Below the pieces are notes generated by a model. The model made no database searches and had not been told where the DNA came from. It saw nothing but the letters and a program-made list of their open reading frames with translations. A stretch of DNA of 64,000 bases. Source: Streptomyces sclerotialus. GTDB lineage: Bacteria > Actinomycetota > Actinomycetes > Streptomycetales > Streptomycetaceae. The stretch is taken from assembly GCA_000719105.1 (NCBI GenBank), contig JODX01000011.1, positions 1-64,000 on the forward strand, written 5' to 3'. Position 1 is the stretch's first letter, and the number at the start of each line of letters is the position of its first letter. The translations under genes were made by a program, and so were the position numbers. Shown piece after piece: positions 8,654-16,380 of the stretch.

Positions 8654-9337
8654 ATGCCGATGTCCCCCCGCGACCACACCTGGATGTTCACGCCCGGCAG
8701 CACGTTCACCGGCAGGCAGGGGACCACCGGCGTGCTCCACGTGGCCGACGGCGGCGTACTGGACCTCCCCACCGGACGGGTCGCCGCGTGTGACCCCTTC
8801 ATGTATCTGGGCACGGGGGACGTCGAGCCCTTCACGGTGGCGGTCGAGCCCGGCCGCTACCGCGTCGAGGCGGCCTTGGCGGCCCTCACCTGGCCCGGCG
8901 GCTCTCCGTCCGCCGAGCCCGACCTGCGGGTGGCCGCCGCCCGCCTCGTCATCCGCGACGAGCCCGCCACCGCCTGGGAAATGGCCCTCTGCCCCGACCA
9001 GGACCTCGCCGAGCTCGGCGAGGAGGAGTTCCACGGCTACGGCGTCGACTCCGGCACCGGCTGCTTCTACGACGCCTCGGCCGACCAGGCCTTCCCCGAC
9101 GCCCACGAGGACGAAGGGCCCCTGTGGAGGGCCTTCGACAGCAGCGACCGGTCCCCGGGCCCGTACCTGGTCACGTCCTCCACCACCGGCCACACCCTGG
9201 CCGCCTTCACCTCCGGCTGGGGCGACGGCGCGTACCCCACCTGGATCGGCCGCTCGGCGACGGGCGAGGTCACCTGCTTCCTCACCGACTTCTTCGTGGC
9301 CCCGGACCTCTCGGAAACCGCCGGGACCCCTGCCTGA
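8654..9337 (+). CDS. DUF4241 domain-containing protein
   Basis: The protein has 227 residues. It shows the DUF4241 hallmarks LPTGRVAACDPF near residue 38, VEPGRYRVE near 63, GYGVDSGTGCF near 130, and the C-terminal SGWGDGAYPTWIGR followed by CFLTDFF. There is no signal peptide or membrane segment. The biochemical role of this family is not known to me. The ATG at 8654 has GGAAGG about eight bases upstream. It follows the gltX terminator and precedes a HAD phosphatase on the same strand, with only 50 bp between. Confidence 0.85.
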   Translation: MPMSPRDHTWMFTPGSTFTGRQGTTGVLHVADGGVLDLPTGRVAACDPFMYLGTGDVEPFTVAVEPGRYRVEAALAALTWPGGSPSAEPDLRVAAARLVIRDEPATAWEMALCPDQDLAELGEEEFHGYGVDSGTGCFYDASADQAFPDAHEDEGPLWRAFDSSDRSPGPYLVTSSTTGHTLAAFTSGWGDGAYPTWIGRSATGEVTCFLTDFFVAPDLSETAGTPA

Positions 9338-9387
9338 CGAGCGGCGATCGGCGGACGTGGGCCCCGCCCCCGCGTTACCGTCGGATC

Positions 9388-10122
9388 ATGGACATACGGG
9401 CCGTGGTCTGGGACGTCGACGACACGCTCTTCGACTACACGAGCGCCGACCGGGCGGGGATGCGCGGACATCTGGCCGCCGAGGGCCTGCTCGCCGGGTA
9501 CGCCTCCGTCGAGGAGGCCCTCACGCGCTGGCGGCAGGTCACCGACGAGCAGTGGGCCCGGTTCGCGGCGGGGGAGACCACCTTCGAGGAGCAGCGCCGC
9601 GACCGGGTGCGGGTCTTCGTGGGGGAGCCGGCGCTGACGGACGCGGAGGCCGACGCCTGGTTCCAGCGGTACCTCGGGCACTACGAGGGCGCCTGGGCGC
9701 TGTTCCCGGACGTCCTGCCCGTCCTGGAGGCCCTCGCCACCAGCCACCGGCACGCCGTGCTCTCCAACAGCAGCCTCACCGTCCAGGAGCGCAAGCTGCG
9801 CGTCCTCGGCGTCCACGACCGCTTCGAGGCCATCCTGTGTGCGGCGGAGCTCGGCGTCTCCAAGCCGCAGGCGGCGGCGTTCCTCGCGGCCTGCGAGGCC
9901 CTCTCCCTGCCCCCGCAGCAGGTCGCCTATGTCGGCGACCATCCGGAGATCGACGGGCGGGGCGCCGCCGAGGCGGGTCTGCTGTCGGTCTGGATCGACC
10001 GCGGCGACTGGCGGGCGACGGTCGATCCGCCGTCCGGACCGCACCGGATCATGTCGCTGGCCGAACTCCCGGCGATCCTTGGCGCGGATACCCGTTTTGG
10101 AGCCCCGTCCTCCTTCGGGTAA
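9388..10122 (+). CDS. HAD-family hydrolase
   Basis: This 244-residue haloacid-dehalogenase superfamily phosphatase starts at the ATG MDIRAVVWDVDDTLFD; the nucleophile motif DVDDT is at about residues 9-13. Motif II LSNSSLT, the motif III lysine in GVSKPQ, and motif IV YVGDHPEIDGRGA are all present, with an alpha-helical cap after motif I. These enzymes usually dephosphorylate small metabolites; the substrate cannot be read from sequence. The gene ends about 90 bp before the tRNA cluster. Confidence 0.92.
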   Translation: MDIRAVVWDVDDTLFDYTSADRAGMRGHLAAEGLLAGYASVEEALTRWRQVTDEQWARFAAGETTFEEQRRDRVRVFVGEPALTDAEADAWFQRYLGHYEGAWALFPDVLPVLEALATSHRHAVLSNSSLTVQERKLRVLGVHDRFEAILCAAELGVSKPQAAAFLAACEALSLPPQQVAYVGDHPEIDGRGAAEAGLLSVWIDRGDWRATVDPPSGPHRIMSLAELPAILGADTRFGAPSSFG

Positions 10123-10215
10123 TGTTCTTTCTGCGCCGCCGGGGAGCGGGCCGAAAGGCCGGAGCCCCGGAAGCGTGAAACTAGAACAAGAACCCCGCAG
10201 GGGCTTGCGTTCCAG

Positions 10216-10287
10216 TGGCCTATGGTGTAATTGGCAGCACGACTGATTCTGGTTCAGTTAGTCTTGGTTCGAGTCCAGGTAGGCCAG
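10216..10287 (+). tRNA. tRNA-Gln (CTG)
   Basis: A 72-nt cloverleaf: acceptor TGGCCTA pairs with TAGGCCA, anticodon stem ACTGA/TCAGT with loop TTCTGGT (anticodon CTG), T arm TGGTTCGAGTCCA. Here the three following bases are CCA (10288-10290), unlike the second copy. Confidence 0.95.
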
Positions 10288-10330
10288 CCAGCAGATGCGT
10301 AGCATCTGCACTCGCGGATCACATCCGCAA

Positions 10331-10403
10331 GCCCCCGTTGTGTAGCGGCCTAGCACGCTGCCCTCTCAAGGCAGTAGCGCCGGTTCGAATCCGGTCGGGG
10401 GTA
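10331..10403 (+). tRNA. tRNA-Glu (CTC), copy 1
   Basis: A 73-nt cloverleaf: acceptor GCCCCCG/CGGGGGT, anticodon stem CTGCC/GGCAG with loop CTCTCAA (anticodon CTC), T loop GTTCGAATC. It differs from copies 2 and 3 by one compensated pair in the anticodon stem. CCA is not encoded. Confidence 0.95.
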
Positions 10404-10432
10404 CTGGTTCCGATCACCTCGGAACTGCTAGG

Positions 10433-10505
10433 GCCCCCGTTGTGTAGCGGCCTAGCACGCCGCCCTCTCAAGGCGGTAGCGCCGGTTCGAATCCGGTCGG
10501 GGGTA
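10433..10505 (+). tRNA. tRNA-Glu (CTC), copy 2
   Basis: Same fold as copy 1 but with anticodon stem CCGCC/GGCGG. Its 73 bases are identical to copy 3. CCA is not encoded. Confidence 0.95.
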
Positions 10506-10526
10506 CTGACTGGTCTAAACCATCAT

Positions 10527-10598
10527 TGGTCTATGGTGTAATTGGCAGCACGACTGATTCTGGTTCAGTTAGTCTTGGTTCGAGTCCAGGTAGACCAG
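10527..10598 (+). tRNA. tRNA-Gln (CTG), copy 2
   Basis: Identical to the first tRNA-Gln except for a compensated pair in the acceptor stem (TGGTCTA with TAGACCA). CCA is not encoded. Confidence 0.95.
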
Positions 10599-10626
10599 CT
10601 CGGATCTGCGGAAACGTAAGATCCAC

Positions 10627-10699
10627 GCCCCCGTTGTGTAGCGGCCTAGCACGCCGCCCTCTCAAGGCGGTAGCGCCGGTTCGAATCCGGTCGGGGGTA
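10627..10699 (+). tRNA. tRNA-Glu (CTC), copy 3
   Basis: Identical to copy 2. It is the last gene of the Gln-Glu-Glu-Gln-Glu array and is followed eight bases later by a terminator. Confidence 0.95.
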
Positions 10700-10706
10700 C
10701 ACACCG

Positions 10707-10734
10707 GAAGGACCCTCCCTCGGGAGGGTCCTTC
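10707..10734 (+). terminator. Terminator of the tRNA array
   Basis: Arms GAAGGACCCTCCC (10707-10719) and its exact complement (10722-10734), with a tight loop, followed by GCTTTG. Confidence 0.85.
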
Positions 10735-10767
10735 GCTTTGTCCCCGGTGCATCCCCGGCAAAGGGGA

Positions 10768-10795
10768 GAGCGCCCCGGGAGGACACGGGGCGCTC
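10768..10795. terminator. Hairpin between tRNA array and ndgR 3' end
   Basis: Ten-bp perfect arms GAGCGCCCCG / CGGGGCGCTC with an 8-nt loop, about 90 bp beyond the ndgR stop on the minus strand. A plausible ndgR terminator. Confidence 0.6.
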
Positions 10796-10882
10796 GTTGC
10801 GGGGAGCGGGGCCGCCGCGGCGTTGAGGCGGGCCCGTCCCCGGTGCGTACGGGAAAGTGCGGGCGAGGTGCGGTGCCGGCGA

Positions 10883-11599
10883 TCAGCCGGTGCGGCGCAG
10901 AGCCTCCGAGAGGCGGGCCGCGGCGTCGATGACCGCCTGGGCGTGCATCCGGCCCGGGTGGCGGGTCAGGCGCTCGATGGGGCCGGAGACCGAGACGGCG
11001 GCGACCACACGGTTCGAGGGGCCGCGCACGGGTGCGGAGACGGACGCGACGCCCGGCTCGCGCTCGCCGATGGACTGGGCCCAGCCCCGGCGCCGTACGC
11101 CCGACAGGGCCGTCGCCGTGAACCGCGCGCCCTGCAGACCGCGGTGCAGCCGCTCGGGCTCCTCCCAGGCCATCAGGATCTGCGCGGACGAACCCGCCTT
11201 CATCGTCAGCGTGGAGCCGACCGGCACCGTGTCCCTGAGGCCCGACAGCCGCTCCGCCGCGGCGACGCAGATGCGCATGTCGCCCTGGCGGCGGTAGAGC
11301 TGCGCACTCTCGCCCGTGACATCACGGAGGTGGGTCAGCACCGGGCCCGCCGTGGCGAGCAGCCGGTCCTCGCCCGCCGCGGCGGCCAGCTCGGCCAGCC
11401 GCGGGCCGAGAATGAAACGGCCCTGCATGTCGCGCGCCACCATGCGGTGGTGCTCCAGTGCCACGGCCAGCCGGTGGGCCGTGGGTCGTGCCAGTCCGGT
11501 GGCGCCGACCAGGCCCGCGAGGGTGGCCGGACCGGACTCCAGAGCGCTCAGGACAAGGGCTGCCTTGTCCAGAACGCCGACGCCGCTACTGTTGTCCAT
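10883..11599 (-). CDS. ndgR: IclR-family regulator NdgR (leucine / amino-acid metabolism)
   Basis: The 238-residue IclR-type protein has an N-terminal winged helix (DKAALVLSALESGPATLAGLVGATGLARPTAHRLA, residues about 10-45, shown here only as a region to compare) and a C-terminal effector domain with GSTLTMKAGSSAQILMA and VAAVSVSGP. It starts at the ATG at 11599 and is divergent from leuCD. This is the arrangement of the known Streptomyces regulator NdgR/AreB, which controls leucine biosynthesis and other amino-acid and antibiotic genes. An imperfect dyad just upstream of its start may be its own operator. Confidence 0.93.
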   Translation of the reverse strand: MDNSSGVGVLDKAALVLSALESGPATLAGLVGATGLARPTAHRLAVALEHHRMVARDMQGRFILGPRLAELAAAAGEDRLLATAGPVLTHLRDVTGESAQLYRRQGDMRICVAAAERLSGLRDTVPVGSTLTMKAGSSAQILMAWEEPERLHRGLQGARFTATALSGVRRRGWAQSIGEREPGVASVSAPVRGPSNRVVAAVSVSGPIERLTRHPGRMHAQAVIDAAARLSEALRRTG

Positions 11600-11611
11600 G
11601 CAACGATACTC

Positions 11612-11632
11612 GCGTCTCACTCTGTGAAACGC
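11612..11632. promoter_or_regulatory. Imperfect dyad in the ndgR-leuC intergenic region (candidate NdgR operator)
   Basis: GCGTCTCAC-TCT-GTGAAACGC has nine-base arms with one mismatch. It begins 13 bp upstream of the ndgR start codon. IclR proteins bind short dyads in divergent promoters, so an autoregulatory site is inferred; no binding data are available to me here. Confidence 0.45.
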
Positions 11633-11825
11633 AAGTTCAATTTTCGGTGGAACACGCCACTCTTGGAAGTCACAGCGGCCCGATGACCAACGGGCCCGGT
11701 GGCACACGCCCGGAGGCGGACGGCCGGACCGGATACCGGGCCGGGTCCCCACGAGGGGTACGGGCACCGCCACCCCCAAGATCTCTAGTTGGGTCGGCGC
11801 GGACAGGCCGGCCGGAGGGAAAGCG

Positions 11826-13256
11826 ATGGGTAGGACACTCGCGGAGAAGGTCTGGGACGACCACGTCGTCCGGCGCGCCGAGGGCGAGCCCGACCTCCTC
11901 TTCATCGATCTGCACCTCCTGCACGAGGTGACCAGCCCCCAGGCCTTCGACGGACTGCGCAAGGGCGGCCGCAAGGTGCGCCGGCTCGACCTCACCATCG
12001 CCACCGAGGACCACAACACCCCGACCCTCGACATCGACAAGCCCATCGCCGACCCGGTCTCCCGCGCCCAGCTGGAGACGCTGCGCAAAAACTGCGCCGA
12101 GTTCGGGGTGCGCCTGCACCCGCTCGGCGACGTCGAGCAGGGCGTCGTGCACGTGGTCGGCCCGCAGCTCGGGCTGACCCAGCCCGGTACGACGGTGGTG
12201 TGCGGCGACTCCCACACCTCCACGCACGGCGCCTTCGGTGCGCTGGCCTTCGGTATCGGCACCTCGCAGGTCGAGCACGTGCTGGCCACCCAGACGCTGC
12301 CGATGGCACGCCCGAAGACCATGGCCATCACCGTCGACGGCGAGCTGCCCGAGGGCGTCACCGCCAAGGACCTGATCCTGGCGATCATCGCGCGGATCGG
12401 CACCGGCGGCGGCCAGGGCTACATCCTGGAGTACCGCGGCTCGGCCATCGAGAAGCTCTCGATGGAGGCCCGGATGACCATCTGCAACATGTCGATCGAG
12501 GCCGGTGCCCGCGCGGGCATGATCGCCCCCGACGAGACCACCTTCGCCTACCTGAAGGGCCGCCCGCACGCGCCCGAGGGCGCCGACTGGGACGCGGCCG
12601 TCGCGTACTGGAAGACGCTGCGGACGGACGAGGACGCGGTCTTCGACGCCGAGGTCGTCATCGACGCCGCCGAGCTGTCGCCGTTCGTCACCTGGGGCAC
12701 CAACCCCGGCCAGGGTGCACCGCTTTCCGCCGCCGTCCCCGACCCGGCTTCGTACGAGGACGCCTCGGAGCGCCTCGCCGCCGAAAAGGCCCTGGAGTAC
12801 ATGGGGTTGGAGGCCGGTCAGCCGCTCCGCTCCATCAAGGTGGACACCGTCTTCGTAGGCTCCTGCACCAACGGCCGCATCGAGGACCTGCGCGCCGCCG
12901 CCTCGATCGTCCGGAGCCGCAAAGTCGCCGACGGGGTACGGATGCTGGTCGTCCCCGGCTCCGCGCGGGTCGGGCTGCAGGCGATCGAGGAGGGCCTGGA
13001 CGTGGTCTTCAAGGAGGCCGGCGCCGAATGGCGGCACGCGGGCTGCTCCATGTGCCTGGGCATGAACCCCGACCAGCTGTCCCCCGGTGAGCGCTCGGCG
13101 TCCACCTCCAACCGCAACTTCGAGGGCCGGCAGGGCAAGGGCGGCCGCACCCACCTGGTCTCCCCGCAGGTCGCCGCCGCCACCGCCGTACTGGGCCATC
13201 TGGCCTCCCCGGCCGACCTCGCCGACGCCGACACCCCTGCGCCCGCTGGAGTCTGA
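11826..13256 (+). CDS. leuC: 3-isopropylmalate dehydratase large subunit
   Basis: The 476-residue aconitase-family subunit isomerises 2- to 3-isopropylmalate in leucine synthesis, together with LeuD. It carries [13 protein letters not shown] near 130 and the three [4Fe-4S] ligands in GSCTN (about 346) and GCSMCLG (about 406 and 409). The ATG has GGAGGG upstream. leuD follows after 6 bp, so the two form one operon. I saw no leucine-rich leader peptide or attenuator in the 226 bp upstream; control is more likely through NdgR. Confidence 0.97.
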   Translation: MGRTLAEKVWDDHVVRRAEGEPDLLFIDLHLLHEVTSPQAFDGLRKGGRKVRRLDLTIATEDHNTPTLDIDKPIADPVSRAQLETLRKNCAEFGVRLHPLGDVEQGVVHVVGPQLGLTQPGTTVVCGDSHTSTHGAFGALAFGIGTSQVEHVLATQTLPMARPKTMAITVDGELPEGVTAKDLILAIIARIGTGGGQGYILEYRGSAIEKLSMEARMTICNMSIEAGARAGMIAPDETTFAYLKGRPHAPEGADWDAAVAYWKTLRTDEDAVFDAEVVIDAAELSPFVTWGTNPGQGAPLSAAVPDPASYEDASERLAAEKALEYMGLEAGQPLRSIKVDTVFVGSCTNGRIEDLRAAASIVRSRKVADGVRMLVVPGSARVGLQAIEEGLDVVFKEAGAEWRHAGCSMCLGMNPDQLSPGERSASTSNRNFEGRQGKGGRTHLVSPQVAAATAVLGHLASPADLADADTPAPAGV

Positions 13257-13262
13257 ACAGTC

Positions 13263-13856
13263 ATGGAAGCATTCACCACGCACACCGGCCGGGCCGTCCC
13301 GCTGCGCCGCAGCAACGTCGACACCGACCAGATCATCCCCGCCCACTGGCTCAAGAAGGTGACCAGGGACGGCTTCGAGGACGGGCTGTTCGAGGCCTGG
13401 CGCAAGGACCCCGAGTTCGTGCTCAACCGGCCCGAGCGGCAGGGCGCCTCGGTGCTCGTCGCCGGCCCCGACTTCGGCACCGGCTCCTCCCGTGAGCACG
13501 CCGTCTGGGCGCTGCAGAACTACGGGTTCAAGGCGGTCATCTCCTCTCGCTTCGCGGACATCTTCCGGGGTAACTCGCTCAAGAACGGTCTGCTCACGGT
13601 CGTACTGGAGCAGCAGACCGTCGACGCCCTGTGGGAGATCGTCGAGGCCGACCCCGCGGCCGAGGTGACGGTCGACCTGGAGAGCCGCGAGGTGCGCGCC
13701 GAGGGCGTCACCGCCTCCTTCGAGCTCGACGAGAACTCCCGCTGGCGGCTGCTGAACGGGCTCGACGACATCTCCATCACGCTGCGGAACGAGGACGACA
13801 TCGCGGCCTACGAGGCCAAGCGTCCCTCGTACAAGCCGCGCACCCTCCAGATCTGA
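13263..13856 (+). CDS. leuD: 3-isopropylmalate dehydratase small subunit
   Basis: The 197-residue small subunit completes the LeuCD heterodimer. It shows the swivelling-domain motifs [15 protein letters not shown] near residue 20 and [17 protein letters not shown] near 75, with typical length. It starts 6 bp after leuC, is co-transcribed with it, and ends 80 bp before a strong terminator. Confidence 0.97.
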   Translation: MEAFTTHTGRAVPLRRSNVDTDQIIPAHWLKKVTRDGFEDGLFEAWRKDPEFVLNRPERQGASVLVAGPDFGTGSSREHAVWALQNYGFKAVISSRFADIFRGNSLKNGLLTVVLEQQTVDALWEIVEADPAAEVTVDLESREVRAEGVTASFELDENSRWRLLNGLDDISITLRNEDDIAAYEAKRPSYKPRTLQI

Positions 13857-13935
13857 ACGAGGGCCGCGCCGGGTTTCCGAAAAGGAACCCGACAGCCGCG
13901 GCACAAGAATGATTTCCGGCCACCGCCGGACCCCT

Positions 13936-13969
13936 CTGTACCCCCAATCGTGGACGGTTGGGGGTACAG
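13936..13969 (+). terminator. Terminator after leuCD
   Basis: Perfect 12-bp arms CTGTACCCCCAA / TTGGGGGTACAG with a 10-nt loop. A smaller bulged hairpin (GGGTTTCC/GGAACCC) precedes it at 13871-13890. The remainder of 13857-14156 shows no gene. Confidence 0.85.
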
Positions 13970-14156
13970 CCGTGTATGCCCCCGAAAACGGTACGGAGAC
14001 CGTCGGGGAGTCCGTCAACTTCCCTGGTTACGCGGGTGTTTGCCGGGGTACTCGGGTTTCGGTGCCACTGTGCACCGTGGTGCGTGAGAGGCCCCTGGGA
14101 GGCGGTAGTTGCCCCCTGTGCAGGCGACAACTCGCCCCAGATGGCACAATCTGTGC

Positions 14157-14387
14157 ATGGAACACGACGGCCAACTCGAGCTCTATACGGCGGTCGCGGG
14201 CCAACTCAAGACAGCGCACTCGAGAGTGCGCGCATCGCAAGTCCCGGAGGGCGTACGGATGGCGCTGACCCGGAAGCTGCTGGTCATTACGGCCGTGGCC
14301 AAGCACGATCTCGCCGATGCGGCAAGGCGTCTGGAGAGCTTCATGGCGGACCTCGAGGAGGGGCGATTCCCCGAAGGGGACCGCTGA
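14157..14387 (+). CDS. Small conserved helical protein upstream of hup
   Basis: This 76-residue protein starts at the ATG at 14157 (MEHDGQLELYTAVAGQLK) and is predicted to be all helical, with charged heptad-like stretches (HDLADAARRLESFMADLEEG). It has no signal peptide, membrane segment or known catalytic motif. There is no good Shine-Dalgarno sequence, and a CACAAT hexamer lies seven bases upstream of the ATG, so it may be leaderless. It sits between leuCD and the HU gene on the same strand. Function unknown. Confidence 0.75.
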   Translation: MEHDGQLELYTAVAGQLKTAHSRVRASQVPEGVRMALTRKLLVITAVAKHDLADAARRLESFMADLEEGRFPEGDR

Positions 14388-14445
14388 AGAACTCCGCGGC
14401 GGTTCGAGTCCGTTGCGGCACAAGGGTGATTAGCCCGTTTCGTGT

Positions 14446-14474
14446 TTGATTTGCGGTATATATCTGCCTAACGT
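14446..14474 (+). promoter_or_regulatory. Probable vegetative promoter of hupS
   Basis: TTGATT (14446-14451), a 17-bp spacer, and TAACGT (14469-14474) in a locally A+T-rich stretch. It is 52 bp upstream of the hup start and fits a principal-sigma promoter. Confidence 0.6.
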
Positions 14475-14525
14475 GCGAAAAAGCTTGAACAGATTCGTTC
14501 TGGCGATGTCTCCGAAGGGGAAGAC

Positions 14526-15218
14526 GTGAACAAGGCGCAGCTCGTAGAAGCGATTGCGGACAAGCTCGGCGGGCGCCAGCAGGCCGCCGACGCGGTGGAC
14601 GCCGTTCTGGATGCCATCGTCCGCGCGACCGTCGCCGGTCAGCGGGTCTCCGTCACCGGCTTCGGTTCGTTCGAGAAGGTCGACCGCCCCGCCCGGTACG
14701 CGCGCAACCCGCAGACCGGTGAGCGGGTGCGGGTCAAGAAGACCTCCGTGCCGCGTTTCCGCGCGGGTCAGGGGTTCAAGGACCTGGTGAGCGGTTCGAA
14801 GAAGCTTCCCAAGCAGGGCGAGGTGTCGGTCAAGAAGGCACCCAAGGGCAGCCTGACCGGCGGTGCTTCCGCGACGGTGAAGAAGGCCGCGGCCAAGAAG
14901 ACCGCGGCCAAGAAGGGCACCGCCGCGCCCGCCAAGAAGGCGACCCCGGCGAAGAAGACGACGGCGGCGGCAGCGAAGAAGACGACGGCGAAGAAGGCGA
15001 CGCCGGCGAAGGCGGCGCCCGCGAAGAAGACGACGGCGGCGGCAGCGAAGAAGACGACGGCGAAGAAGGCGGCCCCGGCGAAGGCGACGCCCGCGAAGAA
15101 GACGACGACGACCGCGAAGAAGGCCCCGGCGAAGAAGGCCACCGCGAAGAAGGCTCCCGCGAAGAAGACGACGGCGCGCAAGACCACGGCCAAGAAGACC
15201 GCCGCCCGCAGCAGGTAA
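14526..15218 (+). CDS. hupS: HU-family nucleoid protein with lysine-rich C-terminal tail (HupS type)
   Basis: The 230-residue protein has an N-terminal HU fold of about 94 residues (MNKAQLVEAIADKLGG, VTGFGSFEKVDRPARYARNP, TSVPRFRAGQGFKDLV) followed by a long histone-H1-like Lys/Ala/Pro tail made of AKKTT, PAKK and AAAKK units. It binds and compacts DNA; in Streptomyces the two-domain HupS acts mainly in spores. The GTG start at 14526 is preceded by GAAGGGGAAGAC. A good promoter lies 50 bp upstream. The tail contains a 72-bp tandem duplication, so its length likely varies between strains. Confidence 0.95.
   Translation: MNKAQLVEAIADKLGGRQQAADAVDAVLDAIVRATVAGQRVSVTGFGSFEKVDRPARYARNPQTGERVRVKKTSVPRFRAGQGFKDLVSGSKKLPKQGEVSVKKAPKGSLTGGASATVKKAAAKKTAAKKGTAAPAKKATPAKKTTAAAAKKTTAKKATPAKAAPAKKTTAAAAKKTTAKKAAPAKATPAKKTTTTAKKAPAKKATAKKAPAKKTTARKTTAKKTAARSR
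14946..15092. repeat. 72-bp tandem duplication in the hupS tail
   Basis: Two near-identical 72-bp blocks encode the 24-residue unit beginning PAKKTTAAAAKKTTAKK. They are in frame and inside the coding region. Confidence 0.8.
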
Positions 15219-15242
15219 CCAGGGACGCAGGCACTCACGCGC

Positions 15243-15272
15243 CGGGCCGGACTCCGCGGGGAGCCCGGCCCG
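15243..15272 (+). terminator. Terminator after hupS
   Basis: Thirteen-bp arms with one mismatch (15243-15255 with 15260-15272) and loop GCGG. It may act on both strands because a minus-strand gene ends 76 bp beyond. Confidence 0.75.
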
Positions 15273-15347
15273 CGGCGTGTCCGGCGCCGACCGGGACGTG
15301 CACGCTTCCGCTGCGGACTTCCGTGCTGCTCGGCGTGTCCGCGCCGC

Positions 15348-15551
15348 TCAGAACGTCTGCAGTGTGACCAGAGTGATCCGGCGGGACGCCCCCGCGCCCT
15401 CCGTCTCGATGCGGACCCGCTGCCCCGGCCGCAGCAGTCGCAGGCCGCCCGCGTCGAACGCCGGGGCGTCGAAGGGCACCGGGGTGCCGTCGTCGAGCAG
15501 CACCTGCCCGCTGCGGGTCTCGGGGTCGTACGTGTACGCGGTCGCCTGCAT
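15348..15551 (-). CDS. Small conserved hypothetical protein
   Basis: The 67-residue protein MQATAYTYDPETRSGQVLLD contains alternating strands (GTPVPFDAPAF, LRPGQRVRIET, RRITLVTLQTF) that look like a small cold-shock/OB-type beta barrel. That fold assignment is inference, and nucleic-acid-binding aromatic motifs are not obvious. Its start is nine bases after the cofC stop on the same strand, so it is probably co-transcribed with cofC. Confidence 0.75.
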   Translation of the reverse strand: MQATAYTYDPETRSGQVLLDDGTPVPFDAPAFDAGGLRLLRPGQRVRIETEGAGASRRITLVTLQTF

Positions 15552-15560
15552 GGCCGCAGC

Positions 15561-16199
15561 CTACTGTTCCGGAATCAGCAGCCGCGCGGCCACCGCCGCC
15601 GTCCGGGGACCCACGCCCAGCGCCAGCGCCGCCCGCAGGTCCTCGCCCGTGTCCACGTCGCGGCGTACGGAATCCACGGCGTCCGGAAGCAGCTCCGCGG
15701 CGCCCGAGTCCCGGTGGCGGGCGCGGGAATTCCCGCCGAAGAGCGGCCGCAATTCCACGCCGGGCGCCGCGGCCAGCAGCGTCGTACCGATGTCCGCCGC
15801 ATCCGGAAGAAAAGCACGCGGGAATTCCGCGGCCGTTTCGAGAACCCGCGCCAATTCCTCGGGGCGCAGCGCCGGCAGATCGGCGTTCAGTGCCGCGACC
15901 GCGCTCGCCGGCCGGTCGGCGCGTACGGCCCCGGCCGCGTGCGCCAGCGCGGCGTTCAGGCCCGCCCGCGGGTCGTCCGGCACGATCCGGGCCCCGAGCC
16001 GGGCCAGCTCGCGGCGCGCCAGGGCGTCGTCCGTGACGACCGCCACATCCCGCACCGCCGCACTGGCGAGCGCGGCCGCCACCGTGTCCTGGGCGAAGGC
16101 GAGGGCCAGGCCCGGGCGCAGCCCGTCGCCGGCCGCCGCGGAGAGCCTGCTCTTGGCCCGCGCCAGGGGTTTCAGGGGTACGACCAGGGTCCACTGCAC
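15561..16199 (-). CDS. cofC: 2-phospho-L-lactate guanylyltransferase (coenzyme F420 synthesis)
   Basis: The 212-residue CofC/FbiD-type nucleotidyltransferase begins VQWTLVVPLKPLARAKSRL. The basic LKPLARAKSR loop is the family's nucleotide-binding signature, with AVVTDDALARRELARLGA, ALNADLPALRPEEL and a late IGTTLLAA segment following. It activates phospholactate (or PEP) with GTP for F420 assembly. The GTG at 16199 has AAGGAGG about 11 bp upstream. It is divergent from the acyltransferase gene and precedes a small protein gene. Confidence 0.9.
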   Translation of the reverse strand: MQWTLVVPLKPLARAKSRLSAAAGDGLRPGLALAFAQDTVAAALASAAVRDVAVVTDDALARRELARLGARIVPDDPRAGLNAALAHAAGAVRADRPASAVAALNADLPALRPEELARVLETAAEFPRAFLPDAADIGTTLLAAAPGVELRPLFGGNSRARHRDSGAAELLPDAVDSVRRDVDTGEDLRAALALGVGPRTAAVAARLLIPEQ

Positions 16200-16380
16200 G
16201 AGTGTTCCGTCCCTCCTTGTCGCCGCCATTGTGACCCGGACGCAGCGCCCCGACGTGAGCTGGGCGCCCTGGCGGTTCCCCCACCGGGGCGTACGGTGTC
16301 CTCGACAGACTGTCGGCTCGGGGCCACACTTGTGCGGCTCCCCAGGCCGTCGGCCGAGGTATCTAGAGGAAGGTGTCCGC

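Noticed and set aside
10216..10740. tRNA array as integration site of a mobile element
   Set aside because: No integrase, excision genes or duplicated tRNA 3' ends of att type are nearby; flanking genes are core genes.
11600..11825. Leucine attenuator upstream of leuC
   Set aside because: No leucine-rich leader peptide or terminator/antiterminator pair is seen.
14880..15210. Possible CRISPR or satellite in hupS
   Set aside because: Repeats are coding Lys/Ala units of the HU tail without spacers.
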